Source: Blastopirellula marina
Lineage (GTDB): Bacteria > Planctomycetota > Planctomycetia > Pirellulales > Pirellulaceae
DNA: 64,000 bases
NCBI RefSeq assembly: GCF_002967715.1
Contig: NZ_PUIA01000057.1
Span: 248,001 to 312,000 of the forward strand
Reading direction: 5' to 3'
Under the pieces are notes generated by a model. The model was not told where the DNA came from. It did not search any database and saw only the letters and a list, made by a program, of their open reading frames with translations. Positions 51,691 through 62,935 of the stretch are shown in pieces (position 1 is the first letter of the stretch; every line of letters begins with the position of its first letter). Both the position numbers and the translations under genes were made by a program.

Positions 51691-51879
51691 TTAGACGTCG
51701 AGGCCCCAGCGTTGGATCAGTTCTTCCGCAGCTGGAGTCAGCTTACGGAGCTTGCCGGCGATCTTGCGCTTTTCGTCGTTGGATGGATTCTTCGCCAACT
51801 TGGCCTTGAACTTAGCGTAAACCTTCTTGCGATGACGTCGACGCTTCAACTCCTGATGGCGCTCGTTAATAACCGGCAC
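51691..51879 (-). CDS. Small basic planctomycete protein
   Basis: 62 residues. Strongly basic, helical N-terminal half (ERHQELKRRRHRKKVYAKFK), then AAEELIQRWGLDV. Its pattern recalls a conserved family of tiny basic proteins in planctomycetes, possibly DUF6800; this is from memory and not checked. Nucleic-acid or ribosome association would fit but is not shown. A clear terminator follows, which supports it being a real gene. The 297 bases upstream to 52176 hold no other gene. Confidence 0.7.
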   Translation of the reverse strand: MPVINERHQELKRRRHRKKVYAKFKAKLAKNPSNDEKRKIAGKLRKLTPAAEELIQRWGLDV

Positions 51880-52176
51880 GCGACAGTTCCTTTAGTGGGA
51901 TTTCGTTAGGTAAATGGTAATCGACACTCTAGGCGTCGAATTTGTTTGATCTGGAAACCCCACAATGTAAGGAATACGCCCTTTTTCGTCAATCGGCCCG
52001 GCCATTTTCAGGGCCCAAATGGGAAATTAAGTACCGAAAACCTCCCTTACTGGGCAATTACGGCTCAAGGAATTGACCCGCGGCGGCGTGTCAGAGAGAC
52101 TAGACGATTCGGCAAACCGTAACCCCGCCGAGCTGACTCACCTGAAGATTACCTACTTTTCCCCAGGAGATAGACG

Positions 52177-52905
52177 ATGCGTTGTTTTGCCTGCCTGATG
52201 CTCACCCTGGTCCTGGCCATGCCGGCCTGGGCTCAAGATGCCGCCACGAAGGAACCAATCGAAGCCCTGAAGCCTGTTCCGCGCGAAGGGTGGTGGGTGA
52301 AGCGTCACGAAGAAAAGCTGAAAGCGATTGAAGACGCCGAAAAGGTCGACGTCGTTTTCATCGGCGACTCAATCACCCACGGCTGGGAAAGCTCCGGCAA
52401 GAAGACCTGGGACGAAAACTTCGCAAAGTGGCACCCACTGAACCTGGGCTACGGCGGTGATCGCACCGAGCATGTCCTGTGGCGATTCGAACATGGTGAA
52501 CTGGATGGCTACGAGCCGAAAGTTGCCGTCATCATGATCGGCACCAACAACACCGGCCACCGCAAAGAGAAGTCGGAAGACACCGCTGCCGGCGTGAAAG
52601 CGATTGTCGAAAAGCTGCACGAAAAGCACCCGGAAACCAAGATCCTGCTGCTGGCCATCTTCCCACGTGGTGCCAAGACCGAAGATCAACTGCGTCAACT
52701 GAACGACGGTGCCAACGCCATTATCGAAAAGCAGATGAAGGACAAAGACTACGTCACCTTCCTGAACATCAACAACATCTTCCTAACCGAAGATGGCACG
52801 CTGCCCAAGGAAATCATGCCTGACCTGCTGCACCCAAAAGAGAAGGGTTACCAGTTGTGGGCCGACGCCGTCACGCCGAAGATCAAAGAACTCCTCGGCG
52901 AATAA
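52177..52905 (+). CDS. Secreted GDSL/SGNH lipase-acylhydrolase
   Basis: 242 residues with AGGAG upstream. The signal peptide is CLMLTLVLAMPAWA. SGNH block I is VVFIGDSITHGWE (Ser65), block II has the Gly in LNLGYGGDRTEH, block III is IMIGTNNTGH and block V is MPDLLHPKEKGY (Asp, His). It resembles PAF-acetylhydrolase-like secreted esterases. The same domain is fused to DUF1080 in the gene at 31721. A strong terminator follows. Confidence 0.9.
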   Translation: MRCFACLMLTLVLAMPAWAQDAATKEPIEALKPVPREGWWVKRHEEKLKAIEDAEKVDVVFIGDSITHGWESSGKKTWDENFAKWHPLNLGYGGDRTEHVLWRFEHGELDGYEPKVAVIMIGTNNTGHRKEKSEDTAAGVKAIVEKLHEKHPETKILLLAIFPRGAKTEDQLRQLNDGANAIIEKQMKDKDYVTFLNINNIFLTEDGTLPKEIMPDLLHPKEKGYQLWADAVTPKIKELLGE

Positions 52906-52932
52906 TCGCCAGGAATGACACGTGACATCACA

Positions 52933-52969
52933 AAGGCCAGGTCTTCCTCTGGAAGTCCTGGCCTTTTTT
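52933..52969 (+). terminator. Intrinsic terminator
   Basis: AAGGCCAGG / CCTGGCCTT, extended by CTTCC / GGAAG inside, followed by six T. Confidence 0.9.
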
Positions 52970-53061
52970 CGTGCAGTGGGCCAAATTCCTTTTGACGCAG
53001 GCCAGCGAAAGGGGCATGATGAGACTCCCACCGAAGTTATTTCCTTCCGGAGATCCTGCCC

Positions 53062-55098
53062 ATGCGCACCCTTGTTACTCTGCTTGTTCTTGCCATCATC
53101 ACACCGCTTGCCACGGGTGAGGAACTCTCGCCTGGCGACAAGCAGGTCGCAGCCTATTTCCAAGCCGAGACCGCAAACATGACCGGTGCTCCGCTGGCTG
53201 ATATCAAGTCGCTGGAAGATTGGCAGGCCAAGCGTGGCGAGTATCAGCAGAAGCTCAAGGAAATGCTCGGGCTCGATCCCTGGCCCGAAAAGACCGATCT
53301 GAAAGTCACCACGACCGGCACCATCGAGCGCGATGGAATCGTCGTTGAAAAAATCCATTTCCAATCGCGTCCTGGCCTGTACGTTACGGCCAATCTGTAT
53401 CGCCCGGCAAAGGTCGAAGGAAAGCTTCCGGCGGTGCTGTATGTGTGCGGGCACGGCCGGGTCGTTAAGAATGGCATCAGCTACGGCAACAAGTCCCATT
53501 ACCAGCATCACGGGGCCTGGTTTGCCCGGCATGGCTTCGTCTGTCTGACGCTTGATACGCTGCAGTTGGGAGAAATCGAAGGGAAACACCGAGGTCTCTA
53601 TGACGACTCCGGCCAATGGTGGACCAACCGTGGCTACACGCCAGCCGGGGTCGAAGCTTGGAACTGCGTGCGGGCCATCGACCTGCTGCAATCGCGGGAT
53701 GACGTCGATCCGGAGAAAATCGGCGTGACCGGGCGTAGCGGTGGCGGAGCTTACAGTTGGTACATCGCCGCGATCGACGAACGGATCAAGGCTGCCGTCC
53801 CCGTTGCAGGCATCACCGACCTGGAAGATCACGTGGTCAATGGGGTGGTCTCGGGCCACTGCGACTGCATGTACTGGGTCAACACGTACGGCTTCGACTA
53901 CCCTCTGCTGCCGGCGCTGATCGCCCCGCGTCCGCTGATGATCGCCAATACCGACTACGACCCGATCTTTCCGCTAGAAGGGGTCGAGCGAACTCACCTG
54001 GCTGCCCGGAAGATCTATCAGCTGTACGGTAAAGCACCGAACCTGGCGTTGACGATTCTACCAGGGGGCCATGCCGATACGCAGCCTCTGCGCATTCCGG
54101 CGTTCTACTGGCTGCGGCAGCACCTGCAGGGAGCCGCACCGCCGATCACCGACGTGGCGACCCCTAAATTTGAAGTCGAAGAATTGAAGGTCTTCGATAA
54201 GATTCCTGAAGACGAGATTAACACGAAGATCGAAGAGACGTTTGTGGCTGCCGCCAAGCCAGCGAAAGTTCCGGCAACGCGTGCCGAGTGGAAGCAAATG
54301 TCAGGCGAGTGGAAAGAGCTTCTGGCAACGAAATCATTTGCTGGTTGGCCGGAAGCTGGAAAATCAGGCATTCGTCTCGGGGGGCCTTCCGAGTTGAAAG
54401 AGTGGATGGCCTACACTGATTGCCAGTTTTATCCCCAAAAGAATGTCTCGCTTCCTTTGCTTGTCTTACGAGCCAAGCGGGCCGCAGGAACGGCTTTCCC
54501 AAACGGTAAGCTCGTTGTCGTTGATGATACCGGCTGGAAACAATGGAAAGCGTTCGCCGAAGGAAACGGAGACGCATTGCCGATCGCCAATGCGGACAAG
54601 TACGACACCATTTTCGTCCTGCCGCCTCGGGGTATTGGCCCGACTCAGTGGACTCAAGACACCAAGCCTGAAATTCATTTGCGTCGTCGATATCTCCTTC
54701 TGGGCCAGTCACATGACGCGATGCAGGTGTGGGATATTCGCCGAGCGGCCGAAGAAATTCTCCGCTCAACTTCAACGGAACACGTTGACGTAGAAGCCAG
54801 CGGCAAGATGGCTGCCTTGGCCATTTATGCTGCCATTTTCGAGCCTTCGATTGGTGATTTAACGTTACGCAATCCACCGCTCGACCATCGCGAAGGCCCC
54901 TACTTCATGAACGTCCGTCGCTTCATGAACATGCCCGAAGCAATGGCCATGGCAGCCAACGACCTGGACGCTCCGCGATCGGTGAACCTTGTTGCCGATT
55001 CGCCGGAACTCCTGGAGTACGCCAACCAGGTCAAAAAGAAGATTAGCGTGCCGGTAGGCATACCGATGGCAGCTCCGGAGGTTCGCTTGGAGAAGTAA
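53062..55098 (+). CDS. Secreted alpha/beta hydrolase, acetylxylan-esterase-like
   Basis: 678 residues with a signal peptide (LVTLLVLAIITPLATG). An alpha/beta hydrolase domain spans about 85-350: PAVLYVCGHGRVVKNG, nucleophile elbow GRSGGGAYSW (Ser), LMIANTDYDPIFPLEG (Asp) and PGGHADT (His). The family is common in planctomycetes, annotated as acetylxylan esterase or dienelactone-hydrolase-like. The C-terminal 300 residues (from about 375) form a second, unrecognised region that ends in repeated strand-helix patterns (TIFVLPPRGIGPTQW, EIHLRRRYLLLGQS). A role in polysaccharide deacylation is inferred. Confidence 0.85.
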   Translation: MRTLVTLLVLAIITPLATGEELSPGDKQVAAYFQAETANMTGAPLADIKSLEDWQAKRGEYQQKLKEMLGLDPWPEKTDLKVTTTGTIERDGIVVEKIHFQSRPGLYVTANLYRPAKVEGKLPAVLYVCGHGRVVKNGISYGNKSHYQHHGAWFARHGFVCLTLDTLQLGEIEGKHRGLYDDSGQWWTNRGYTPAGVEAWNCVRAIDLLQSRDDVDPEKIGVTGRSGGGAYSWYIAAIDERIKAAVPVAGITDLEDHVVNGVVSGHCDCMYWVNTYGFDYPLLPALIAPRPLMIANTDYDPIFPLEGVERTHLAARKIYQLYGKAPNLALTILPGGHADTQPLRIPAFYWLRQHLQGAAPPITDVATPKFEVEELKVFDKIPEDEINTKIEETFVAAAKPAKVPATRAEWKQMSGEWKELLATKSFAGWPEAGKSGIRLGGPSELKEWMAYTDCQFYPQKNVSLPLLVLRAKRAAGTAFPNGKLVVVDDTGWKQWKAFAEGNGDALPIANADKYDTIFVLPPRGIGPTQWTQDTKPEIHLRRRYLLLGQSHDAMQVWDIRRAAEEILRSTSTEHVDVEASGKMAALAIYAAIFEPSIGDLTLRNPPLDHREGPYFMNVRRFMNMPEAMAMAANDLDAPRSVNLVADSPELLEYANQVKKKISVPVGIPMAAPEVRLEK

Positions 55099-55103
55099 TC
55101 TTG

Positions 55104-55123
55104 AGCCCCGGAGGGGCGGCCGA
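55104..55123. repeat. Single REP module
   Basis: AGCCCCGGAGGGGCGGCCGA resembles module 2 of the REP elements at 37441 and 43020. It is a solitary copy between convergent genes. Confidence 0.55.
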
Positions 55124-55153
55124 ATCACAGCTAAAGTTGCTCCCGCACGTCTC

Positions 55154-56713
55154 TTACACGTATCCTTGTTCGCCATCTTCCAGGTACTGGACCTTGTACA
55201 AGTCCTTGCGGCGGTCGTTCCAGTTTTGGACCGAGCCTTCCAATCGGTGACGCCGCAGCAGTTCCAGGTCGACGTCGTGGATGACGATCGTTTCGACGTT
55301 CGGATTGCATTCAGCGGCGATGCCATCGCGGGCAAACTCGGCATCGCACGGGGTAAAGACGCCAGACTGAGCGTAGTGGATATCGGCGTTTTCGACGAAC
55401 GGCAGGTTGCCGGTACACCCTGAAATCGCCACGTAAACCTGGTTCTCGACGCAGCGGGCCTGGGCGCAGGTCTTTACGCGGAGGTAACCGTGCCGCGTGT
55501 CGGTGTTGTACGGCACGAAGATCATCTCGGCCCCTTTGTTGGCCGCGATTCGCGTCAGTTCGGGGAACTCGATGTCATAGCAAATTTGAATGGCGACCTT
55601 GCCGCAGTCGGTATCGAACACTTCGACCTTATCGCCGGGTTCGATCCCCCACCACTTCCGCTCGCTAGGGGTGATGTGAATTTTGTACTGCTTGCCGATC
55701 GAACCATCGCGGCCAAAGAGGTAGGCAATGTTATACAGCGTGTCGTTTTCCAGCACGAAGTGACTGCCGCCAATCACGTTTACGTTGTACTTGATCGCCC
55801 GCTCCGAGAAGTACTCGAGGTAATCGGTGGTGAACTCGGCCAGACGGCGAGCTGCCAGCCCCGGCCGGGTTGGTTCTACACATGAAAGCAGCTGCGTGGT
55901 GAACAGTTCCGGAAAGAGGATGAAGTCGGACTTGTAATCGGATGCGACGTCCAGGAAGAAGTCGCACTGCTGGGCGAACTCGTCGAAGCTGCGGATCGCG
56001 CGCATTTCGTACTGCACCACCGTAATGCGGATTGGTTCTACCAGGTGATGGAATCGCCGCTTTGCACCCGGCTTGTAGTCGAGGTTGAGCCACTCCAGAT
56101 AGGTGGCATACCCGCACGAAGCTTTGTCGTTGGGCAGGTAGTCCGGAATGAGCCCTTGCAGGGCAAAGCCGTTGGCCGTCTGGGCAGTAAGGACCGGGTC
56201 GAATTCCGCTTTGGCAACCACCCGTTCGACATATTCGCGAGCCGTCATCTTGTCGGCCACTTTGTGATAGCCAGGAATGCGGCCACCGATAATCATGCGA
56301 GCAAGGTTCATCTCGCGGCACATCTCCTTACGGGCATCGTACATGCGACGCGAGAGCTTGAGCCCGCGGTATTCGGGATGGACCATCATCTCGATTCCGT
56401 ACAGCGTATCCCCCTTGGGGTTGTGGTTACGGATGTACCCGTTGTCAGAGACGGCCTTGAAATTGTGCCAGGCGATGTTCGGGTCGTTCTGCACGATCAA
56501 GCTACTGGACGAAGCCGCGATCTGACCGTCGATTTCGATGACGATCTGCCCCTTCGGGAAAATCTTGAGCTGACTCTCAATGTGCTCTTTCGACCAGGGC
56601 TCCATACCGGGAAAGCAGGCCCTCTGCATTTCGACCAGCGCGTCGTAGTCCTCGATGCGCATTGGACGAATCACGGTTTTCCACTCGTATTCCTTGAGAT
56701 CGATCGGTTCCAT
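55154..56713 (-). CDS. GNAT acetyltransferase / carbon-nitrogen hydrolase fusion
   Basis: 519 residues from ATG 56713 with AGGTG upstream; a GTG at 56722 is the alternative. The first 220 residues are a GNAT domain ([40 protein letters not shown]). Residues about 225-505 are a nitrilase-superfamily domain with the Glu-Lys-Cys triad: Glu in ILFPELFT, Lys in [10 protein letters not shown], Cys in [14 protein letters not shown]. The same fusion is known in other bacteria. Its substrate is unknown; amide hydrolysis coupled to acetyl transfer is the obvious guess. It is divergent from the M42 peptidase gene. Confidence 0.9.
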   Translation of the reverse strand: MEPIDLKEYEWKTVIRPMRIEDYDALVEMQRACFPGMEPWSKEHIESQLKIFPKGQIVIEIDGQIAASSSSLIVQNDPNIAWHNFKAVSDNGYIRNHNPKGDTLYGIEMMVHPEYRGLKLSRRMYDARKEMCREMNLARMIIGGRIPGYHKVADKMTAREYVERVVAKAEFDPVLTAQTANGFALQGLIPDYLPNDKASCGYATYLEWLNLDYKPGAKRRFHHLVEPIRITVVQYEMRAIRSFDEFAQQCDFFLDVASDYKSDFILFPELFTTQLLSCVEPTRPGLAARRLAEFTTDYLEYFSERAIKYNVNVIGGSHFVLENDTLYNIAYLFGRDGSIGKQYKIHITPSERKWWGIEPGDKVEVFDTDCGKVAIQICYDIEFPELTRIAANKGAEMIFVPYNTDTRHGYLRVKTCAQARCVENQVYVAISGCTGNLPFVENADIHYAQSGVFTPCDAEFARDGIAAECNPNVETIVIHDVDLELLRRHRLEGSVQNWNDRRKDLYKVQYLEDGEQGYV

Positions 56714-56858
56714 CAAACGCACCTATCCCCTAGACTGCCGTTATGTGTGCTGACGCGCAGGGCATTATCTGCGCGGCGTGCCTATTAGACAATGATAGAC
56801 GATAGACGCAGTAAATTCGTTTCACATTCCGGAAGCTAACTAAGGAGCCGTTGCGAGT

Positions 56859-57926
56859 ATGGAGTCTGAGCCGCTAAAGTTTTTCGAGCGTATGTTGAAC
56901 ACTCCGAGCCCCTCTGGCTACGAAGCTCCGGTACAGAATGTCGTGCGGGAATATTCCGCCCAGTTCGCCGATAACGTCGAGACCGACTACCACGGCAACG
57001 TGATTGCCTCGGTCAACTCAGGCGGCAACGTCCGCGTAATGATGGCCGGCCACTGCGATCAAATTGGACTGTTGGTTACCCAGATCGACGAAATGGGTTT
57101 CGTCCGGTGCCAGACAATCGGCGGCTGGGATCCCGTTCAACTGGTGGGCCAGAAGATGTCGATCTGGACCAACGAGGGCGAACTCCCGGCGGTGATCTCT
57201 CGCAAGCCAATTCACCTGCTGACCGATGCCGAGCGAAAAGCACCCATCCAGCTGAAAGACCTATGGCTCGATATCGGGGCCAAAGATCAGGCCGAAGCGA
57301 AGAAGCTCGTTCAAGTGGGTGATCCGGTCACCCTGCAACTGGGCATGCAGAAGATGCAAAACAACTTGGCCTTCGGTCCCAAGATGGACGATACGACCGG
57401 CCTGTGGGTAGTGATCGAAGCGGCTCGCCGGTATGGGAAGTTCAGCGATAAGAAATGTGCGGCATACGCCGTTTCCACGGTCCAGGAAGAAATTGGCCTG
57501 CGCGGGGCCAAAACGAGTGCCTATGGCATCGACCCGCACATCGGGATTGCTGTGGACGTGACCCATGCGACCGACTGCCCGACGATCGATCGGGGTGAAC
57601 GCGGGGAAGTTTACCTCGGGCGTGGTCCGGTCATTTTCCGTGGCCCAAACATGAACCCGAAGGTTGTGTCACGGCTGATCGAAGTCGCCGAGGAAAACAA
57701 GATTCCTTACCAGATGGCGGCCCTGGGCAAAGCAGCCCCAAACGACTCGAACGCCATTCAAACGACCCGTGGCGGTGTCGCGGCTGGCCTGGTGGCAATT
57801 CCTAACCGCTATATGCATAGCGCCGTCGAAACGATCTCGCTGGACGACATCGATCACGCAGCCAACCTGTTGGCTCAGTTCCTGCACAGCGTGCAAGACG
57901 ACGACGATTTCCGACCCGGCATGTAA
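56859..57926 (+). CDS. M42-family aminopeptidase
   Basis: 355 residues. Metal-site motifs of the M42 group: GHCDQIG (His65, Asp67), MDDTTGLWVV (Asp), VQEEIGLRGA (catalytic and ligand Glu), GIAVDVTHATD (Asp), MHSAVETISLDDI (His near the C-terminus). It would be a cytoplasmic dodecameric aminopeptidase of the FrvX/glutamyl-aminopeptidase type. It may be co-transcribed with the DJ-1-like gene 91 bases downstream. Confidence 0.92.
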   Translation: MESEPLKFFERMLNTPSPSGYEAPVQNVVREYSAQFADNVETDYHGNVIASVNSGGNVRVMMAGHCDQIGLLVTQIDEMGFVRCQTIGGWDPVQLVGQKMSIWTNEGELPAVISRKPIHLLTDAERKAPIQLKDLWLDIGAKDQAEAKKLVQVGDPVTLQLGMQKMQNNLAFGPKMDDTTGLWVVIEAARRYGKFSDKKCAAYAVSTVQEEIGLRGAKTSAYGIDPHIGIAVDVTHATDCPTIDRGERGEVYLGRGPVIFRGPNMNPKVVSRLIEVAEENKIPYQMAALGKAAPNDSNAIQTTRGGVAAGLVAIPNRYMHSAVETISLDDIDHAANLLAQFLHSVQDDDDFRPGM

Positions 57927-58017
57927 TTGCCTCGATTGAACGACACAACTTGTTAAATTGGAAGAAGCCGGGCCACACTTTTCTGAGCTTCTCTTCTCTC
58001 GAACAAGGAGTGTCACC

Positions 58018-58719
58018 ATGAGCGACAAGAAGATTCTCGTCGTCGTGACGAATGTTTCGAAATACCCTGAAATGGATCGTCCCACGGGCCTTTGGCTGGG
58101 TGAGGCGGTCCATTTTGTCGATACGGTCGAAAAGGCAGGCTGCCAGGTCGATTTCGTCAGCCCCCAAGGTGGTTACACGCCAATCGACCCGATGAGTCTG
58201 GGCGAAATGGCTTTGCCGGTCGATTGGGAGTATTACGAAGACCACCAGTTCATGAATCGTCTGGGCAATACGCTGGCCGCCCCGACGACCGATCCGGCGG
58301 ACTACTCGGCCATTTACTATGCCGGCGGGCATGGAGTGATCTGGGATTTTCCCGGTAACAAGTATCTGCAAAGGATCAGCCGAGAAATCTATGAAGCTGG
58401 CGGGGTTGTTTCCTCGGTTTGCCACGGTGCGGTCGGTTTGCTGAACATTCAACTTTCCGACGGAAGTTACCTGTTGGAAGGACGCGAGGTCACCGGTTTC
58501 TCAAATGAGGAAGAACGGCTGGCCGAACTGATCGACCATGTCCCTTACCTGACCGAAGAAGAACTGGTCAAACGCGGGGCCAGTTACCAGAAGGCCCAGC
58601 AGCCGTTCACCCCGTTTGCCGTCACAGCGGATCGGCTAGTTACCGGTCAGAACCCTCAATCGGGGCATACGGTGGCCGAAGGGGTTCTCTCCCTGCTGGG
58701 TCAGGCTGCCTCGGTTTAG
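58018..58719 (+). CDS. DJ-1/PfpI family protein, Hsp31-like
   Basis: 233 residues from ATG 58018 with AAGGAG upstream. The conserved Glu of the nucleophile site is in GLWLGEAVHF (Glu29). The nucleophile elbow is SSVCHGAVG (Cys135, His136), and GGHGVIWDF supplies the oxyanion region. This matches the Hsp31/class III glyoxalase group, which act as glyoxalases or deglycases, or as holding chaperones. It lies just upstream of groEL, which is suggestive but may be coincidence. Confidence 0.88.
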   Translation: MSDKKILVVVTNVSKYPEMDRPTGLWLGEAVHFVDTVEKAGCQVDFVSPQGGYTPIDPMSLGEMALPVDWEYYEDHQFMNRLGNTLAAPTTDPADYSAIYYAGGHGVIWDFPGNKYLQRISREIYEAGGVVSSVCHGAVGLLNIQLSDGSYLLEGREVTGFSNEEERLAELIDHVPYLTEEELVKRGASYQKAQQPFTPFAVTADRLVTGQNPQSGHTVAEGVLSLLGQAASV

Positions 58720-58775
58720 CATTCCTGCCAAATTGGCAAGGGAACCTGCTGGTACGACATTTCTAAATGTCCTGC

Positions 58776-58812
58776 GAATCGCAAGTCGTTTCATTTATGT
58801 GACTTGCGATTC
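58776..58812. promoter_or_regulatory. Perfect inverted repeat upstream of groEL
   Basis: GAATCGCAAGTC, 13 bases, GACTTGCGATTC: 12-base arms without mismatch. It is not a CIRCE element (TTAGCACTC-N9-GAGTGCTAA) and has no T-run after it. It is centred about 58 bases upstream of the predicted transcription start, so it could be an activator site or an RNA hairpin. Confidence 0.6.
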
Positions 58813-58825
58813 TCTCTTGCCATCT

Positions 58826-58841
58826 CGGCACGGCAATTGCA
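58826..58841 (+). promoter_or_regulatory. Candidate sigma-54 (-24/-12) promoter of groEL
   Basis: CGGCACGGCAATTGCA matches 11 of 12 positions of TGGCACG-N4-TTGCW, with GG (58827-58828) and GC (58839-58840) ten bases apart as required. The predicted start is near 58852, leaving a leader of about 190 bases before the GTG of groEL. The only mismatch is the first T. Confidence 0.65.
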
Positions 58842-58848
58842 TCTATAG

Positions 58849-60729
<1,881 letters not shown>

Positions 60730-60820
60730 TTCACGCTCCGGCCTGAATTGCACAGAACCTTTCAATATTCGTTTCAAAACATCAAACATACCCCTGAATA
60801 AGTTTTAAGGATAAACACCC

Positions 60821-61126
60821 ATGGCGAAGAGTCTGAAGATTCGCACTTTGGATGACCGCATTGTTGTTCAGCCGCTGGAAGCGGAAGAAACCACCGCCGG
60901 TGGTATCGTTCTGCCTGACTCGGCCCAGGAAAAGCCACAGCGTGGCACGGTCCTGGCAGTCGGTCCTGGCAAGCTGCTGGATAGCGGCAGCCGAGCCGAG
61001 CTTTCGGTGGCCATTGGCGACGAAGTCATCTACGGCAAGTACAGCGGCAGCGATATCGAAATCGATGACGTCGAGTACAAGATCCTTCGCGAGACCGAAG
61101 TCCTGGCCAAGGTCGTTAACGACTAA
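60821..61126 (+). CDS. groES: GroES co-chaperonin
   Basis: 101 residues: IRTLDDRIVVQPLEAEETTA, GGIVLPDSAQEKPQ (mobile loop), GTVLAVGPGKLL, GDEVIYGKYSGSDIEIDDVEYKI region. AAGGA lies just before the ATG. It caps GroEL. It lies between two groEL genes (92 bases after the first, 61 before the second) and presumably serves one or both. Confidence 0.96.
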   Translation: MAKSLKIRTLDDRIVVQPLEAEETTAGGIVLPDSAQEKPQRGTVLAVGPGKLLDSGSRAELSVAIGDEVIYGKYSGSDIEIDDVEYKILRETEVLAKVVND

Positions 61127-61187
61127 GCCCAGCCTTTCGGATCTGTCCTAAACCGCATTCAGTTTTTATCACATAAGGATTCTTAGC

Positions 61188-62801
61188 GTGGCAAAACAAC
61201 TGCTTTTCGAGGATCATGCCCGAGCCAAGATGCTCAAGGGCATCGACAAGCTGGCCGACGCTGTCGCCGTCACGATGGGCCCAACCGGCCGTAACGTGAT
61301 CATCAACAAGTCGTACGGCGGCCCGACGGTAACCAAAGACGGCGTGACCGTCGCCAAGGAAATCGAACTCGAAGATCGCTTCGAGAACATGGGTGCCAAG
61401 CTCGTCAACGAAGTCGCCAGCAAGACTTCGGACGTGGCTGGTGACGGTACGACGACCGCCACCGTTCTGGCCCGTGCGATTTTCAAGGAAGGTCTTCGCA
61501 ACATCGTCGCCGGTAGCAACCCAACCGCGATTCGTCGTGGTATTGAAAAGGCTGTTGCCGCTGCCGAAGACTTCCTGCTGAACATGGCCAAGCCGGTCAA
61601 CAGCAAGGAAGACGTCGCGAACATCGGTACCATCAGTGCCAACAACGACCGTGCCATCGGCGAACTGCTCGCCGAAGCCCTGCACCGCGTCGGCCAAGAC
61701 GGCGTTATCACCGTTGAAGAAGGCAAGAGCCGCGAAACGACCGTTGAATACGTCGAAGGTATGCAGTTCGATAAGGGCTACATCTCGCCGTACTTCATCA
61801 ATCGTCCGTCCGAAATGGACGTCGAACTGGAAGACGCCTACATCCTGTTCCACGAAAAGAAGATCAGCAACCTGCGTGAGCTGATTCCGCTGCTAGAACA
61901 AGTTGGCAACACCGGCAAGCCGCTGTTGATCGTCGCGGAAGACATCGAAGGGGAAGCCCTAACCGCTTTGGTTGTTAACCGTCTGCGTGGCGTGCTGAAC
62001 ATCGCTGCCGTCAAGGCTCCTGGTTTTGGCGATCGTCGCAAGGCGATGCTGGCCGACATGGGCGTTCTGACCGGTGGTACCGTGATCAGCGACGACCTGG
62101 GCATCACGCTCGACAAGGTTCAACTGAACCAGCTGGGCCGCGCCAAGAAAATCAACATCACCAAGGACAAGACGACGATCGTCGAAGGTGGTGGCGATAA
62201 GAAGGAACTCGAATCGCGTATCGGTCAACTGAAGCGTCAGATCGAAGAAACCGACAGCGAATACGATCGTGAAAAGTACCAGGAACGCCTGGCCAAGCTT
62301 TCCGGTGGTGTGGCTGTCATCTCGGTCGGTGCTGAAACCGAAGCTGAAATGAAGCAAACCAAGGCTCGCGTCGAAGACGCCCTGCATGCAACCCGTGCAG
62401 CCGTTGAAGAAGGCGTTCTGCCAGGTGGTGGTGTCGCTCTGGTTCGTGCGATCGAAGCGGTCGAAAAGGCCCGTTCTTCGGCCCGCGGCGACGAAAAGAT
62501 CGGTGTCGACATCATTCTGCGTGCTCTGCCAGCTCCAATGCGTCAGATCGCCAACAACTGCGGCATCGACGGCAACGTGGTTGTCGACGAAGTTCAGCAG
62601 AAGTCGGTCAACTTCGGTTACGACGCCTACAAGGGCGAATACGTTGACATGGTTAAGGCCGGCGTCATCGATCCTGCCAAAGTCGTGCGTACCGCACTGA
62701 GCAACGCCGCGAGCATCTCGGGCTTGCTGCTGACGACCGAAGCGTTGGTCACCAACCTGGAAGACAACGGCAAGCGTCCGGCCGAAGGCGTTATTCGCTA
62801 A
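61188..62801 (+). CDS. groEL: GroEL chaperonin, copy 2 (no GGM tail)
   Basis: 537 residues from a GTG start. Core motifs are intact: [79 protein letters not shown] and [14 protein letters not shown]. The protein ends [13 protein letters not shown] without the Gly-Met repeats of copy 1, and it differs from copy 1 throughout, so this is an old duplication. Paralogous GroELs in other bacteria often have different clients. A strong terminator follows at 62871. Confidence 0.96.
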   Translation: MAKQLLFEDHARAKMLKGIDKLADAVAVTMGPTGRNVIINKSYGGPTVTKDGVTVAKEIELEDRFENMGAKLVNEVASKTSDVAGDGTTTATVLARAIFKEGLRNIVAGSNPTAIRRGIEKAVAAAEDFLLNMAKPVNSKEDVANIGTISANNDRAIGELLAEALHRVGQDGVITVEEGKSRETTVEYVEGMQFDKGYISPYFINRPSEMDVELEDAYILFHEKKISNLRELIPLLEQVGNTGKPLLIVAEDIEGEALTALVVNRLRGVLNIAAVKAPGFGDRRKAMLADMGVLTGGTVISDDLGITLDKVQLNQLGRAKKINITKDKTTIVEGGGDKKELESRIGQLKRQIEETDSEYDREKYQERLAKLSGGVAVISVGAETEAEMKQTKARVEDALHATRAAVEEGVLPGGGVALVRAIEAVEKARSSARGDEKIGVDIILRALPAPMRQIANNCGIDGNVVVDEVQQKSVNFGYDAYKGEYVDMVKAGVIDPAKVVRTALSNAASISGLLLTTEALVTNLEDNGKRPAEGVIR

Positions 62802-62825
62802 GCCGACGTTGCGTCAACCCAATAC

Positions 62826-62854
62826 GGCGGCAATGAGCGTTGCCCATTGCCGCC
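62826..62854 (+). other. Hairpin after groEL copy 2
   Basis: GGCGGCAATG / CATTGCCGCC (ten pairs, nine-base loop), without a T-run. It may stabilise the 3' end of the chaperonin mRNA ahead of the terminator. Confidence 0.6.
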
Positions 62855-62870
62855 GGAGACGAAATCAATC

Positions 62871-62910
62871 AACGGGCTGAATCTCTTCCGGGGACCAGCC
62901 CGTTTTGTTT
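62871..62910 (+). terminator. Terminator or attenuator between groEL copy 2 and dnaJ
   Basis: AACGGGCTG / CAGCCCGTT (nine pairs, 16-base loop) followed by TTTTGTTT. It separates the chaperonin genes from dnaJ, which starts 26 bases later, so dnaJ depends on read-through or has its own promoter. Confidence 0.75.
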
Positions 62911-62935
62911 CTACCGCCGCCTACGTGAGGAGACG

